A DNA stretch of 64,000 nt from Anoxybacillus tepidamans PS2. Lineage in GTDB: Bacteria; Bacillota; Bacilli; Bacillales; Anoxybacillaceae. The stretch lies in contig NZ_JHVN01000010.1 of NCBI RefSeq assembly GCF_000620165.1, positions 1 to 64,000 on the forward strand, in the 5' to 3' direction. The notes beneath the pieces are model-generated. The model saw only the letters and a list, made by a program, of their open reading frames with translations, was not told the origin of the DNA and searched no databases. Below, in pieces: positions 1-9,125 of the stretch. Position numbers and translations under genes: made by a program. Positions within the stretch are counted from its first letter, which is position 1. Each line of letters opens with the position of its first letter.

Positions 1-360
1 GACGTATACATGGGAAATGTCGAAGGAGTCCAACGAAACACGAGAAAGAAAAAGAAAGTCCACCGGAAGCAAGCACAAAAACTCTCGAATTGGTCGTTCG
101 GGAAAGTGAAGCAATACCTCGCCTACAAACTCGCCCAACAAGGTATTCGCCTCAAAGAAGTGGACGAATCGTACACGAGCCAGACATGTCCTGTCTGCCA
201 AAAAAGAAGAAAAGGTTCCCAACGAATCTTTGCTTGTTCTTGCGGGTATGAAGCACATCGGGACATTCATGGCGCCCGCAACATTTTGAGCAAGGCACTT
301 TATCAACGAATGGTCCCGTGGCACATGCCAGCGACGCTCACGTATCTACGGATTGCCTAA
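1..360 (+). CDS. tnpB: TnpB RNA-guided nuclease, C-terminal part (cut by window edge)
   Basis: This is the last 119 codons of an IS200/IS605-type TnpB; the reading frame is open from base 1, so the gene begins outside the window. The zinc ribbon (CPVC then CSCG) and the last RuvC motif (HRDIHGARNIL, catalytic Asp) are present. It is nearly identical to the C-terminus of the complete tnpB at 57487-58671, with a few differences near the end (for example QRMVPWHMP here against QEIAPWDMP there), so the two are separate copies of one element family. TnpB proteins cut DNA guided by an RNA made from the element's own right end. Whether this copy is intact upstream cannot be seen. Confidence 0.9.
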   Translation, partial: DVYMGNVEGVQRNTRKKKKVHRKQAQKLSNWSFGKVKQYLAYKLAQQGIRLKEVDESYTSQTCPVCQKRRKGSQRIFACSCGYEAHRDIHGARNILSKALYQRMVPWHMPATLTYLRIA

Positions 361-548
361 GCAAGAAGTAGTAGATGGGTTGGACCGCCCCATCGGTGAC
401 AGACCGATGTTGCTTACTGAATCGGTCAAGAAGGCTTCCGATACTCCTATCGAGCCGAAGAAGACCACCTTCTTCTGCGCTGAAGCTTCTTCGATCGAGT
501 GGTAAGAAACTCCCACCTCTAAATGAACTGTAGGTGGGAGAGGTTCAT
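361..548 (+). ncRNA. tnpB element right end / omega-RNA scaffold region
   Basis: The noncoding right end after the tnpB stop closely matches 58672-58859 after the second tnpB copy. It finishes in a hairpin (CTCCCACCT at 510-518 pairing with AGGTGGGAG at 532-540) followed by TTCAT at 544-548. In known tnpB elements the guide (omega) RNA spans the tnpB 3' end and this right end, and the guide is the flanking DNA just beyond the end. The exact RNA ends are inferred, not visible. Confidence 0.7.
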
Positions 549-579
549 GAAATGACACTAAAATCACGATAATTCATAA

Positions 580-628
580 GCCCCTCTTGTCGAAGCACCA
601 CATACAACAAAGAGGGGCATTTATTTTT
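580..628 (+). terminator. Stem-loop with T-rich tail
   Basis: GCCCCTCTT (580-588) pairs with AAGAGGGGC (610-618) and is followed on the + strand by ATTTATTTTTT. The T-run favours + strand termination, just downstream of the tnpB element end; it also lies just past the stop of the minus-strand DinB gene. Confidence 0.5.
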
Positions 629-1153
629 TCACTTTTTTAAGATGCTTAAATACTCAATCCACGGTCCTACATCTTCTTTATACCGTTTAGCCATGACCCG
701 AACGATTTGTGCGATGTGCGTCAAGTCATGAACGACCCAAGTAGACAACAGCTCTCTTAGTTTTACAGGGCCGAATGCCGGGTGGATGCCGGTTAATTCC
801 AAATCAGGCTCCGATTCCATCAGCGTTTTTAGTTTTGCTAAATTTTGCGTGCGAAGCTGTTGAAATTCGACGAATTTTTCTTGTATCGTTCTGTTTCCTT
901 TTTCGTTTAGGTGGCTAAATCGGTCAAATACAGGAAACGTTTTATTTTCCTCTTCTTGAAGGATGATTTCAAGCCTTGGAATCCAGTTTGTTTTCTCAGC
1001 GTCGATCAGGTGATCGATCACTTCCTTAGCATTCCAAGTTCCTTCTCCTTCATTGCACTCAAGCCATCCGGCGGATAAACCGGATAAGAAATATTCTAGG
1101 GCTCGCGGCGTTCGTTCTAATACTTCCATCGCTTCTTGTAAGTTGAAATTCAT
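629..1153 (-). CDS. DinB/YfiT-family putative metal-dependent enzyme
   Basis: The 174-aa product has the four-helix DinB layout. [14 protein letters not shown] near residue 42 supplies the first metal His and [12 protein letters not shown] near residue 138 supplies the HxxxH pair. DinB-family members (for example bacillithiol or mycothiol S-transferases) bind a divalent metal with three His. The start is supported by AAAGGAG about 7 nt upstream of ATG. The substrate cannot be told from sequence; thiol transferase or a general stress role is possible. Confidence 0.8.
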   Translation of the reverse strand: MNFNLQEAMEVLERTPRALEYFLSGLSAGWLECNEGEGTWNAKEVIDHLIDAEKTNWIPRLEIILQEEENKTFPVFDRFSHLNEKGNRTIQEKFVEFQQLRTQNLAKLKTLMESEPDLELTGIHPAFGPVKLRELLSTWVVHDLTHIAQIVRVMAKRYKEDVGPWIEYLSILKK

Positions 1154-1228
1154 AACATGGCTCCTTTCTAATATTTATATGTGTCAATAAAGCATCGTAT
1201 TTTTTCAGCCATCTGCCTGTGTATTTTT

Positions 1229-2185
1229 TTAACTCCGCCATTTTCGAATAGCAGAAGGAGTGGATAATTTTTGTCGCACTCTTCTTCTCTTCCTTTTTAT
1301 TAGGTGCGAAAAATTATGATGAGGTTCCTCAAATTTTCTATGATGTGACGCTAAAAATAAGGTGAGGTAATCTTGAAAGTTGCGCTCCTTTAATTCATTG
1401 TTACTTTCCCATTCATAGTATTTAATGGAAGACAAGAATTCAAGAAAATCTTTATTTTTAAGCAACTCGATGGTCAAATCAATTTTTTCTTTTCTCCCCT
1501 TTAAATTCCTTTCTAACAGTTCCTGATTCGTTAAACCTTCCGGAACAATCTCGTTTTTTATGATTTGACGAATGACGCCTAATAGCAAATCGGTAAGTTC
1601 AATGCCAATTTCTTGGCGTTTCGGTATCAATGTACATTCTAGTACGCTAAATTGTTCACCGCGATACATTGATTGGATGTTCAATTGCTCTAATATCCTT
1701 TCGTCTAACTTGAAATCAGAAAACCTTCTTGAATGTTCAATAAAAATGCGTGATTTCACGTATACGTCTTTGCCATAATGTCGTAGTAATCCATACAATA
1801 TTCTCTCGGGAATTTTAGTGTAAATCATCATTTGCATCATGCGCTCCGCTGTTTTTTGATCCTGATTATACAGTTTTTTACGGATATCAAGCGGATTAGC
1901 ATTATAGTTAATAACATTTAGTTTGGTAAAACGTGCATACTTCGAAAAAACCTGGAATACCTCAAGAATATCGTTTCTCATTTTTCGATATCCGGTAAAG
2001 TCGGTCCAATGAAGTTTAGTGAACTCTTTGTTGCGAAGTTTTCGATTAAGTTCATTGAATTCAAAAGTTTCGTAGATTTTTGAAGGGATTGACAGACCTG
2101 CCATTAAAGTAGGTCTATCATTTTTTGTACCGCTTTCATCAAAAAAGAGATTCATCGTTTCGATACTCAATATTTCTCTTTCCAT
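1229..2185 (-). CDS. DUF3800 domain protein (predicted RNase H-fold nuclease)
   Basis: The 318-aa product opens with NLFFDESGT (residues 12-20), the hallmark acidic motif of DUF3800, and has the later ELTDLLLGVIR motif typical of the second acidic strand. DUF3800 proteins are predicted RNase H-like nucleases, and many are found in accessory or defence contexts. AGGGTGG precedes the chosen ATG. Upstream and divergent lies a structured RNA (2231-2374). Candidate RNA motifs named after DUF3800 were reported by comparative genomics in 2017 (Weinberg and colleagues), so gene and RNA may be functionally linked; here that is inference. The C-terminus is Lys/Arg-rich (HLIKRKRRRVRQK), suggesting nucleic-acid contact. 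Confidence 0.8.
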   Translation of the reverse strand: MEREILSIETMNLFFDESGTKNDRPTLMAGLSIPSKIYETFEFNELNRKLRNKEFTKLHWTDFTGYRKMRNDILEVFQVFSKYARFTKLNVINYNANPLDIRKKLYNQDQKTAERMMQMMIYTKIPERILYGLLRHYGKDVYVKSRIFIEHSRRFSDFKLDERILEQLNIQSMYRGEQFSVLECTLIPKRQEIGIELTDLLLGVIRQIIKNEIVPEGLTNQELLERNLKGRKEKIDLTIELLKNKDFLEFLSSIKYYEWESNNELKERNFQDYLTLFLASHHRKFEEPHHNFSHLIKRKRRRVRQKLSTPSAIRKWRS

Positions 2186-2197
2186 ATAGGTCCACCC

Positions 2198-2226
2198 TTG
2201 ACAATGAAGTGATTGTGTTATATGCT
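2198..2226 (+). promoter_or_regulatory. Sigma-A promoter for the DUF3800-linked RNA
   Basis: TTGACA (2198-2203) is followed by exactly 17 nt and then TATGCT (2221-2226), reading away from the DUF3800 gene. The predicted transcription start (about 2232) coincides with the first base pair of the hairpin that starts at 2231. Confidence 0.65.
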
Positions 2227-2230
2227 TGAC

Positions 2231-2374
2231 CTACAATAAAATACTCGTTTCGAGAAACGACTGTTTTATTGTAGAATAGAAAGTAACTCGTCCCGAGGGG
2301 CGACTGAAATCTATTCGATTATATTACATTATGAAACGTATCGGACTAAGGAAAAGACACCTTAGTCTTTTTTA
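2231..2374 (+). ncRNA. Two-hairpin structured RNA divergent from the DUF3800 gene
   Basis: Hairpin 1 is an 11-bp stem (CTACAATAAAA 2231-2241 with TTTTATTGTAG 2264-2274), an internal loop (TACT/ACTG) and an upper stem CGTTT/AAACG with CGAG loop. Hairpin 2 repeats the design: outer AATAGA 2275-2280 with TCTATT 2310-2315, upper CGTCC (2289-2293) with GGGCG (2298-2302), the same CGAG loop and the same ACT/ACTG flanks. The upper stems differ by compensating changes (UUU/AAA against UCC/GGG), so pairing is conserved while sequence is not. A promoter sits directly upstream and an intrinsic terminator at 2344-2373. It could alternatively act as the 5' leader of the DUF3800 mRNA on the other strand. 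Probably a member or relative of the DUF3800 RNA motifs. Confidence 0.7.
2344..2374 (+). terminator. Intrinsic terminator of the DUF3800-linked RNA
   Basis: GACTAAGG (2344-2351) pairs perfectly with CCTTAGTC (2360-2367), followed by TTTTTTATTTTTT. Confidence 0.85.
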
Positions 2375-2735
2375 TTTTTTATATTAACATTCAAATCAAA
2401 AGTGTACATCACGACGAGAGCGGCGCTTCATGCAGCAAGATTCATTTATAGTCGATATAATTGCAGCAAAACCTCTTGTATTGACTGATGAATTGGGCAA
2501 CAAATACTGCTACATATATTATAGCACGTACGTTCTTTTTTAGGAGGAGGAAAAGTTTGATTGATCTTCAGACTATAGTATGTTAGGGGAGGTAAAAATA
2601 CGGCATTTGAAAATATTTGATCGAAGGAGAGGAGAAACAAGCGTTTCATGAAAAGAGAATATATTTTCTCTCTACCAGTAAAGATTTAGGTCATAAAAAT
2701 ATTGGCAAGTGTGATCGCCGCCTGTAAGTTATTCC

Positions 2736-2796
2736 TTTAACATATCCATCGATTCATCTCCCACCTCTAAACAAAGTGTAGATGGGAGAGATTCAT
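2736..2796 (+). mobile_element. 61-bp palindromic mini-element (collapsed tnpB element or PATE)
   Basis: TTTAACATA, then a hairpin (TCTCCCACCTCTAAA ... TGGGAGA), then GATTCAT. The left flank matches the left end of the tnpB element at 57349 and the right flank matches its right end. The distance from TTTAAC to TTCAT is 61 bp, the same as the copy at 18151-18211. No coding capacity. Confidence 0.65.
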
Positions 2797-2929
2797 TAAA
2801 ATCAATAAAAGTATGCTATCTTTTGAATATAAAAATTAAGAAAATGGAAAATAATCTGCATTACGAGTCATTCACTCTATATAGGATTTCTCAATAAATT
2901 TGTTTATAATAAGTTTCCAAGAGGCAATA

Positions 2930-3161
2930 ATGATGAAATGCGTATGTTCAGGCTGCGGCTATAAAACTTTAGAACAGGAGCCCTTAGGGATTTATGAGAT
3001 TTGTGACGTATGTTTTTGGTGAAGATGATGGTTTTCAATTTGCAAATCCTAATGGTGAAGGTGGGGCAAATATAGAATCATTCAGACAGCACCAGAAAGC
3101 ATTTTTACAGGAATGTGTGAATCGAGTGCCGACACATATGGATGAACGTGACCTAAATTAG
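2930..3161 (+). pseudogene. CPCC-type cysteine-rich protein, frameshifted
   Basis: The first frame reads MMKCVCSGCGYKTLEQEPLG and continues to YEICDVCFW, then hits TGA. Shifting by one base after the TTTTTGG run restores EDDGFQFANPNGEGGANIES and an open frame to TAG at 3159. The CxxCGY, CxVCFWEDD and GGAN motifs fit the CPCC cysteine-rich family, small proteins often found beside polymorphic toxins. The first Cys pair is CSGC rather than CPCC. A ribosome site (AAGAGG) precedes the start. The one-base change could be real decay or a homopolymer sequencing error. Confidence 0.65.
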
Positions 3162-3530
3162 AAACTGCCACTGAGACATGTAATAGAACAAACTCGCGAT
3201 ATAACACAAACTAGCATCTCTATGAATAATAAGCTTGCCCTCCATGCCCCCTATGTACTAATAGAAACAATCAATGCAAATTACAAAATATAGATATTTT
3301 CTTAATATGACAATACACTTGTAGGTGGTAGAGAGTGGTCAAGAAGATGAAAGGTTTCATGAATTGATACAAGTGTTATGTGGTAAAGTAAAAGAAAGTA
3401 AAATATCAAAATTTCTGCCCTAATACTACTACCAAACATCGCCTCTTATTGTTTATTGAAATAAAAATATTCCATCTAGCAGGATTCCTTTTCATAAGTG
3501 AAGAAATTAGTACACAAAAGACGGACGAAA
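3162..3530. other. Gene-free stretch with coding-like debris
   Basis: No complete gene is seen. A 43-codon open stretch follows the CPCC remnant, and a second short open stretch near 3340-3423 (reading ERFHELIQVLCG) ends in TAA; both lack starts and ribosome sites and look like fragments of decayed genes. Confidence 0.4.
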
Positions 3531-3542
3531 GGAGAAAAACAG

Positions 3543-3962
3543 ATGACTATTACAAATCCAAGCCGCGAGGAGATCGGCGAAATTCTTGAAAAAGCGAAGC
3601 GCATTGCTGTTGTTGGACTGTCGAACAATCCAGAGCGTACGTCCTATATGGTGACGAAAGCGATGAAAGATGCGGGGTACGAGATTGTGCCGGTCAATCC
3701 AACGATTGATGAATGGGAAGGGATTCCGGCGGTGAAAACACTAAAAGATATTAAAGGACACGTGGATATTGTGAACGTATTCCGCCGTTCGGAGCATTTG
3801 CCGGAAATTGCCCGCGAATTTGCGCAAATCGATGCCGATGTATTTTGGGCGCAGCTCGGCATTGTGAATGAGGAAGCCTATCATTTTCTAAAAGAAAAAG
3901 GATATACGGTTGTGATGGATCGTTGCATTAAAGTAGAACATGCTTTAACGAAAAAGAAGTGA
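3543..3962 (+). CDS. CoA-binding protein (YccU family)
   Basis: The 139-aa product is a single CoA_binding_2 Rossmann domain: RIAVVGLSNNPERTSY near residue 19 (nucleotide-binding loop), then IVPVNPT and the DVFWAQLGI segment near the end. Family members bind CoA or acyl-CoA; the physiological role is poorly known. The ATG at 3543 is chosen because GGAGAAA lies 7-10 nt upstream; an in-frame ATG at 3498 has no ribosome site. Monocistronic, ahead of parE. Confidence 0.85.
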   Translation: MTITNPSREEIGEILEKAKRIAVVGLSNNPERTSYMVTKAMKDAGYEIVPVNPTIDEWEGIPAVKTLKDIKGHVDIVNVFRRSEHLPEIAREFAQIDADVFWAQLGIVNEEAYHFLKEKGYTVVMDRCIKVEHALTKKK

Positions 3963-4118
3963 GAGACGTTCGGCCATCTTTTGAAGATGGTCATTTCCAT
4001 TTTCAGCAGGAAATTGGCGATTTCAGCATGAATCGATAAAATAGGCATAGACGTTTATGAAATTTGTGCTACAATAAAACAGAAACAAACGTTCTTGTTT
4101 TTTGAAAGGGGTATGTGC

Positions 4119-6092
4119 GTGACGAATCAGCAAAGATACGAATACAACGATGATGCGATTCAAGTGCTCGAGGGGCTCGAAGCGGTACGGAAGCGACCGG
4201 GTATGTATATTGGCAGCACCGATAGCCGCGGCCTGCATCATCTCGTCTATGAAATTGTCGATAACTCCGTTGACGAAGCGTTAGCGGGATACGGAAGCTA
4301 TATTCTTGTGAAAATACATAAAGACAACAGCATCACCGTACTCGACGAAGGGCGGGGGATGCCGACGGGAATGCACAAGCTCGGCAAGCCGACGCCGGAA
4401 GTGATTTTAACCGTGCTTCATGCAGGCGGAAAATTTGGACAAGGCGGCTATAAAACGAGCGGCGGTTTGCACGGGGTTGGCGCCTCGGTCGTAAACGCCC
4501 TATCGGAATGGCTCGTCGTGACCATTCACCGCGATGGGTTTATTTACCAGCAGCGGTTTGAGAATGGTGGAACGCCTGTGACGACGCTAGAGAAGATTGG
4601 AACAACAAAGAAAACGGGAACGATTATCCAATTTAAGCCCGATTCAACGATTTTTAGCACGACAACGTTCAACTATGAAACGTTGAGCGAGCGATTGAGA
4701 GAGTCGGCATTTCTATTAAAAGGGCTGCAAATCGAACTCGTTGATGAACGAACAGGCGCAAGCGAGAAATTCCATTATGAAAACGGCATTGAAGCGTTTG
4801 TCGCCTATTTGAACGAAGAAAAAGATGTCCTCCATCCAGTCGTGTATTTTGAAGGACAGCAAAACGGCATTGAAGTCGAATTTGCGTTCCAGTTCAATGA
4901 CGGCTACTCGGAAAATGTGCTTTCATTCGTCAACAATGTGCGGACGAAAGACGGCGGCACGCATGAAGCAGGTGCCAAAACAGCGATGACGCGCATCTTT
5001 AATGAGTATGCGCGCAAAACAGGTCTATTAAAAGAAAAAGATAAAAACTTAGAAGGTTCCGATATTCGCGAAGGACTATCCGCGATTGTTTCGGTGAGAA
5101 TCCCGGAACATTTGTTGCAGTTTGAAGGACAAACGAAAGGAAAGCTCGGCACAAGCGAAGCCCGTTCCGCCGTCGATGCAGTCGTTTCCGAGCATTTAAC
5201 GTATTTCCTGCAGGAAAACCCGGACACTGGCGCAATGCTCATCAAAAAAGCCATTAAAGCGTACCAAGCGCGGGAAGCGGCACGCAAGGCGCGCGAAGAG
5301 GCGCGAAGCGGAAAAAAGAAAAAAGGAAAGGATGCGGTATTAAGCGGTAAACTGACACCGGCGCAGTCGCGCAACCCAAATAAAAACGAATTGTACCTAG
5401 TCGAAGGAGATTCCGCGGGCGGCTCAGCGAAGCAAGGACGCGACCGCCGTTTCCAAGCGGTGTTGCCGCTCCGTGGAAAAGTCATCAATACCGAAAAAGC
5501 CAAATTGGCCGACATTTTCAAAAACGAAGAGATTAACACGATCATCCATGCGATCGGCGGCGGCGTCGGAGCGGATTTTTCGTTAGAAGATATCAACTAT
5601 GATAAAGTCATTATTATGACGGACGCCGACACGGATGGTGCGCATATTCAAGTGTTGCTTCTCACGTTTTTCTACCGCTATATGCGGCCGCTCATTGAAG
5701 CAGGCAAAGTCTACATTGCGCTTCCACCGCTCTATAAAATTAGCAAAGGCACGGGGAAAAAAGAAATGGTGGAATATGCGTGGACGGATGAACAGTTAAG
5801 ACAAGCGCTCAAAAAGTTTGGAAAAGGATATACCATTCAACGTTATAAAGGTCTCGGCGAAATGAATGCTGATCAACTTTGGGAAACGACAATGAACCCG
5901 GAGACGCGCACGCTCATTCGCGTTCGCATTGACGACGCGGCTCGAGCAGAACGGCGCGTCACGACGCTCATGGGCGATAAAGTCGAGCCGCGGCGCAAAT
6001 GGATTGAAGCCAATGTACAATTCGGCTTAGAAGAAGATGTGAACATTTTAGACCACGAACATGTATTGGCAGCTGAGGAGGGAGCAAGATGA
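4119..6092 (+). CDS. parE: DNA topoisomerase IV subunit B
   Basis: The 657-aa ATPase subunit of topoisomerase IV pairs with ParC to decatenate sister chromosomes. The GHKL ATPase shows VRKRPGMYIG, EIVDNSVDEA (Mg/ATP-binding Asn) and GGLHGVGASVVNALS. The TOPRIM part shows LVEGDSAGGSA and DADTDGAHI, the metal-binding acidic motifs. The C-terminus has YKGLGEMNADQLW and DDAARAERR. GTG at 4119 is preferred because AAAGGGG sits 7 nt upstream; ATG at 4113 is too close to it. The stop overlaps the parC start (ATGA), so the two are translationally coupled. Order and the separate parC identify it as ParE rather than GyrB. Confidence 0.95.
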   Translation: MTNQQRYEYNDDAIQVLEGLEAVRKRPGMYIGSTDSRGLHHLVYEIVDNSVDEALAGYGSYILVKIHKDNSITVLDEGRGMPTGMHKLGKPTPEVILTVLHAGGKFGQGGYKTSGGLHGVGASVVNALSEWLVVTIHRDGFIYQQRFENGGTPVTTLEKIGTTKKTGTIIQFKPDSTIFSTTTFNYETLSERLRESAFLLKGLQIELVDERTGASEKFHYENGIEAFVAYLNEEKDVLHPVVYFEGQQNGIEVEFAFQFNDGYSENVLSFVNNVRTKDGGTHEAGAKTAMTRIFNEYARKTGLLKEKDKNLEGSDIREGLSAIVSVRIPEHLLQFEGQTKGKLGTSEARSAVDAVVSEHLTYFLQENPDTGAMLIKKAIKAYQAREAARKAREEARSGKKKKGKDAVLSGKLTPAQSRNPNKNELYLVEGDSAGGSAKQGRDRRFQAVLPLRGKVINTEKAKLADIFKNEEINTIIHAIGGGVGADFSLEDINYDKVIIMTDADTDGAHIQVLLLTFFYRYMRPLIEAGKVYIALPPLYKISKGTGKKEMVEYAWTDEQLRQALKKFGKGYTIQRYKGLGEMNADQLWETTMNPETRTLIRVRIDDAARAERRVTTLMGDKVEPRRKWIEANVQFGLEEDVNILDHEHVLAAEEGAR

Positions 6093-8536
6093 TAGAGCGG
6101 CTATTGGATTTGCCATTAGAAGATGTGTTAGGCGACCGTTTTGGAAGGTACAGTAAATACATTATTCAAGAGCGGGCGCTTCCAGATGCGCGCGATGGGC
6201 TGAAACCGGTGCAGCGCCGCATTTTATACGCCATGTATATGGATGGAAATACGGCGGATAAAGGGTTTCGTAAAGCAGCCAAGACGGTTGGTAACGTTAT
6301 TGGTAATTTCCATCCACACGGTGACTCGTCTGTTTATGAAGCGATGGTGCGGATGAGTCAAGAGTGGAAGTTGCGCAACATTTTAATTGAAATGCACGGG
6401 AATAACGGCAGCATCGATGGTGATCCACCAGCGGCGATGCGTTATACGGAGGCGCGCCTTTCTCCTATCGCGGTGGAACTGTTGCGGGACATTGAGAAAC
6501 AAACGGTCGAATTCGTGCCAAACTTCGACGATACAAGCGAGGAACCGGTTGTGTTGCCGGCGATGTTCCCGAATTTATTAGTCAATGGTTCTACCGGCAT
6601 TTCCGCAGGATATGCAACGGAAATCCCACCGCATCACCTCGGAGAAGTAATCGATGCCGTTATTATGCGCATTGACAAGCCGAGCTGTACCGTTGATGAT
6701 TTAATGACGGTGCTTCACGGTCCCGATTTTCCGACAGGCGGGATTATTCAAGGAAAAGATGGAATTAAAAAAGCGTATGAGACAGGGAAAGGGAAAATTA
6801 TCATTCGCGGCAAGGCGACGATTGAAGCGGCGAAAGGCGGAAAACAGCACATTATCATCACCGAAATTCCGTATGAAGTAAACAAAGCGAACCTCGTCAA
6901 AAAAATTGATGAGCTTCGCTTCGACCGAAAGCTCGACGGCATTTCCGACGTGCGCGACGAAACGGACCGAACTGGCCTTCGCATTGTCATTGAACTCAAA
7001 AAAGATGCTGATGCGGAAGGTATTTTAAACTATTTATATAAGAACACCGATTTACAAGTGCCATATAATTTCAATATGGTTGCGATCCACGAGCGGCGCC
7101 CAAAGCTGCTGAGCCTTCCAGAATTGCTTGATGCGTATATTGATCACCAAAAAGAAGTGGTGACAAACCGATCACGATATGAGCTGAAAAAAGCCCACGA
7201 CCGTCAGCACATTGTCGAAGGTCTGATGAAAGCGTTGTCGATTCTCGATGAAATCATTGCGACGATTCGCGCTTCGAAAGATAAAAGGGACGCGAAAGAC
7301 CAGTTAATCGCTAAATATGCGTTCACGGAAGCGCAAGCGGAAGCTATTGTATCGCTTCAATTATACCGTTTAACAAACACGGACATTACTGCTTTAAAGC
7401 AGGAAGCGGAGGAGCTTGCGAAAAAAATTAGCGAATTGACGGCAATTTTGGCCAGTGAAAAAAAATTGTTGTCGGTCATTAAATCCGAGTTGAAAAAGTT
7501 GAAAAAAACGTATGCCGATGAGCGAAGAACGGTCATTCAAGAAGAAATTGAAGATATTAAAATCAATTTGGAAGTGATGATTCCAGCGGAAGATGTGATC
7601 GTTACCGTCACGAAAGAAGGGTATGTGAAGCGGACAAGCCTTCGTTCGTACACGGCGTCCAATGGGCAAGACTTCGGGATGAAAGAGTCGGACAGGCTGC
7701 TCGCGCAACTAGAGATGAATACAACCGATGTCCTCCTCTTATTTACGCGGCGGGGGAATTATGTATACTGTCCAGTTCACGAGCTCCCAGATATCCGCTG
7801 GAAAGAGCTCGGACAACATATTTCCAATCTCGTCCCATTAGAGAGGGACGATGACATTGTATCCGTTGTTCCGATCAAAGACTTTGAACAGCCGTTTGAC
7901 CTTATGTTTATTACAAAACAAGGAGTAGTGAAACGGACAGAAGCGAAGCAATATAAAGTACAACGCTATGGACGTCCGCTCATAGCGATTAATCTAAAGG
8001 AAAATGACGAAGTAGTAAATGTGTATTTAACGGACGGACATCAAGATGTGTTTCTTGTGACCAATCAAGGGTATGGACTATGGTTTAGCGAAGAGGAAGT
8101 GAGTGCGATTGGTGTTCGCGCCGCTGGGGTCAAGGGAATTCAATTGAAAGACGATGACTTTGTCGTTGCCGGCTTCCCGATTATTTCAGCCGATACGACG
8201 AACATTGTGATCGCAACGCAGCGGGGAGCGGTGAAAAAAATGCCGCTTCATGAGTTTGAAAAATCGTCGCGGGCAAAGCGGGGGCTCGTCATGCTGCGGG
8301 AAGTCAAAACCAATCCGCACCGCATTGTGGCTGCTTTAGCCGTAGAGCATGATAACGGTTGCATCATGTTGCGGACGGAAAAAGGAGATATGGAAGCGTG
8401 GCCTTTGTCGCAATTAAAGCTCGTCGACCGTTACAATAGTGGCAAGTTTGTGATTGATAGCGAAGAAGCAGGAGAAATTAGGGAAATGTGGCCCGATTTT
8501 CATACCGATGAAAAATCGCTATATAATAAAGTTTAG
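6089..8536 (+). CDS. parC: DNA topoisomerase IV subunit A
   Basis: The 815-aa cleavage subunit. The active-site Tyr is Y119 in AAMRYTEARLS. The quinolone region reads HPHGDSSVYEAM, with Ser80 and Glu84, the usual susceptible residues. A coiled stretch around residues 430-490 is followed by the C-terminal beta-pinwheel with repeated blades (for example GYVKRTSL, GVVKRTEA, GAVKKMPL), which bind and bend DNA. The start overlaps the parE stop by 4 nt. Location in the terminus half of the chromosome agrees with its position in Bacillus. Confidence 0.95.
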   Translation: MIERLLDLPLEDVLGDRFGRYSKYIIQERALPDARDGLKPVQRRILYAMYMDGNTADKGFRKAAKTVGNVIGNFHPHGDSSVYEAMVRMSQEWKLRNILIEMHGNNGSIDGDPPAAMRYTEARLSPIAVELLRDIEKQTVEFVPNFDDTSEEPVVLPAMFPNLLVNGSTGISAGYATEIPPHHLGEVIDAVIMRIDKPSCTVDDLMTVLHGPDFPTGGIIQGKDGIKKAYETGKGKIIIRGKATIEAAKGGKQHIIITEIPYEVNKANLVKKIDELRFDRKLDGISDVRDETDRTGLRIVIELKKDADAEGILNYLYKNTDLQVPYNFNMVAIHERRPKLLSLPELLDAYIDHQKEVVTNRSRYELKKAHDRQHIVEGLMKALSILDEIIATIRASKDKRDAKDQLIAKYAFTEAQAEAIVSLQLYRLTNTDITALKQEAEELAKKISELTAILASEKKLLSVIKSELKKLKKTYADERRTVIQEEIEDIKINLEVMIPAEDVIVTVTKEGYVKRTSLRSYTASNGQDFGMKESDRLLAQLEMNTTDVLLLFTRRGNYVYCPVHELPDIRWKELGQHISNLVPLERDDDIVSVVPIKDFEQPFDLMFITKQGVVKRTEAKQYKVQRYGRPLIAINLKENDEVVNVYLTDGHQDVFLVTNQGYGLWFSEEEVSAIGVRAAGVKGIQLKDDDFVVAGFPIISADTTNIVIATQRGAVKKMPLHEFEKSSRAKRGLVMLREVKTNPHRIVAALAVEHDNGCIMLRTEKGDMEAWPLSQLKLVDRYNSGKFVIDSEEAGEIREMWPDFHTDEKSLYNKV

Positions 8537-8584
8537 TTTTACTAAATAGACAGAAAAAGGCTTTGGGGAAAAGAGGGGAGTTTC

Positions 8585-8970
8585 ATGCGATTTAAACGGC
8601 AGGAGGCTTTTCGTTATCAATTTGGGCAGCCGCTTTCTTGCACGTTTCGCATCGTACGTATCGGCGATCAAGAAACGGAAAGCGAGAAAGGGACGTCCGA
8701 AATTTATGATATCAGTCCACGGGGGATGCGCATTCGAACATCATTGGATATTCCTCCTCATCCAAAGGACGTCCATGCTCAAATCGTATTTACGCTCAAC
8801 GATGTAGAATTTACGTTTTTAGGAACGTTCGTCTGCAAAAAAGGTTTGCCAATGCGTATGACTATGAATTAAAGCTCGACGCATCCTACGAGCATGAAGA
8901 AATGTTAATACGTGAAATTAAACGATATGCTCTTCTTCATACGATCCGCCTAAATCGTCGTTCTCGATAA
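8585..8970 (+). pseudogene. PilZ-domain protein, frameshifted near the C-terminus
   Basis: The N-terminal frame (RFKRQEAFRYQ, then SPRGMRIRTS and FLGTFVCKKG) is typical of a PilZ c-di-GMP-binding module, with the RxxxR-like start and the D/S-x-S-x-x-G strand. After an A6-GG run the frame ends at 8872, but the next frame continues as FANAYDYELKLDASYEHEE to TAA at 8968-8970, giving the usual 127-128 residues. A single-base deletion, real or a sequencing error, explains this. If repaired it would be a small c-di-GMP effector. Confidence 0.7.
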
Positions 8971-8973
8971 ATA

Positions 8974-9010
8974 AAGGCAAGCAGCCGGTTCACGACTGCT
9001 TGCCTTTTTA
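8974..9010 (+). terminator. Terminator after the PilZ gene
   Basis: GGCAAGCAG (8976-8984) pairs with CTGCTTGCC (8996-9004), followed by TTTTTATTT. Confidence 0.85.
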
Positions 9011-9036
9011 TTTAGCTAATAAGTTGTAAAAATCGA

Positions 9037-9113
9037 TTGACGAACCTGTATATACAGATTAAAATGAAGTCTAAAGAAAAACGTGTATATACATGTTTTT
9101 GTAAGCGCTTAAG
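9037..9113 (+). promoter_or_regulatory. TreR-controlled promoter 1 with two operators and a cre-like site
   Basis: TTGACG (9037-9042), 17 nt, TAAAAT (9060-9065). Operator 1, CTGTATATACAG (9046-9057), lies inside the spacer; operator 2, CGTGTATATACATG (9082-9095), lies just past the start site. Both match the TreR palindrome TTGTATATACAA. TTGTAAGCGCTTAAG (9099-9113) resembles a CcpA cre site with one or two mismatches. This arrangement predicts repression by TreR, relieved by trehalose-6-phosphate, plus catabolite control. Confidence 0.8.
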
Positions 9114-9125
9114 AGGGGGGCTTTT

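Noticed and set aside
2446-2649. 67-codon minus-strand frame in the 2.4-2.6 kb gap
   Set aside because: No ribosome site, low-complexity composition, no family; treated as chance.
4904-5596. 230-codon frame antisense to parE
   Set aside because: It is a shadow of the parE coding frame, with no ribosome site and no protein-like motifs.
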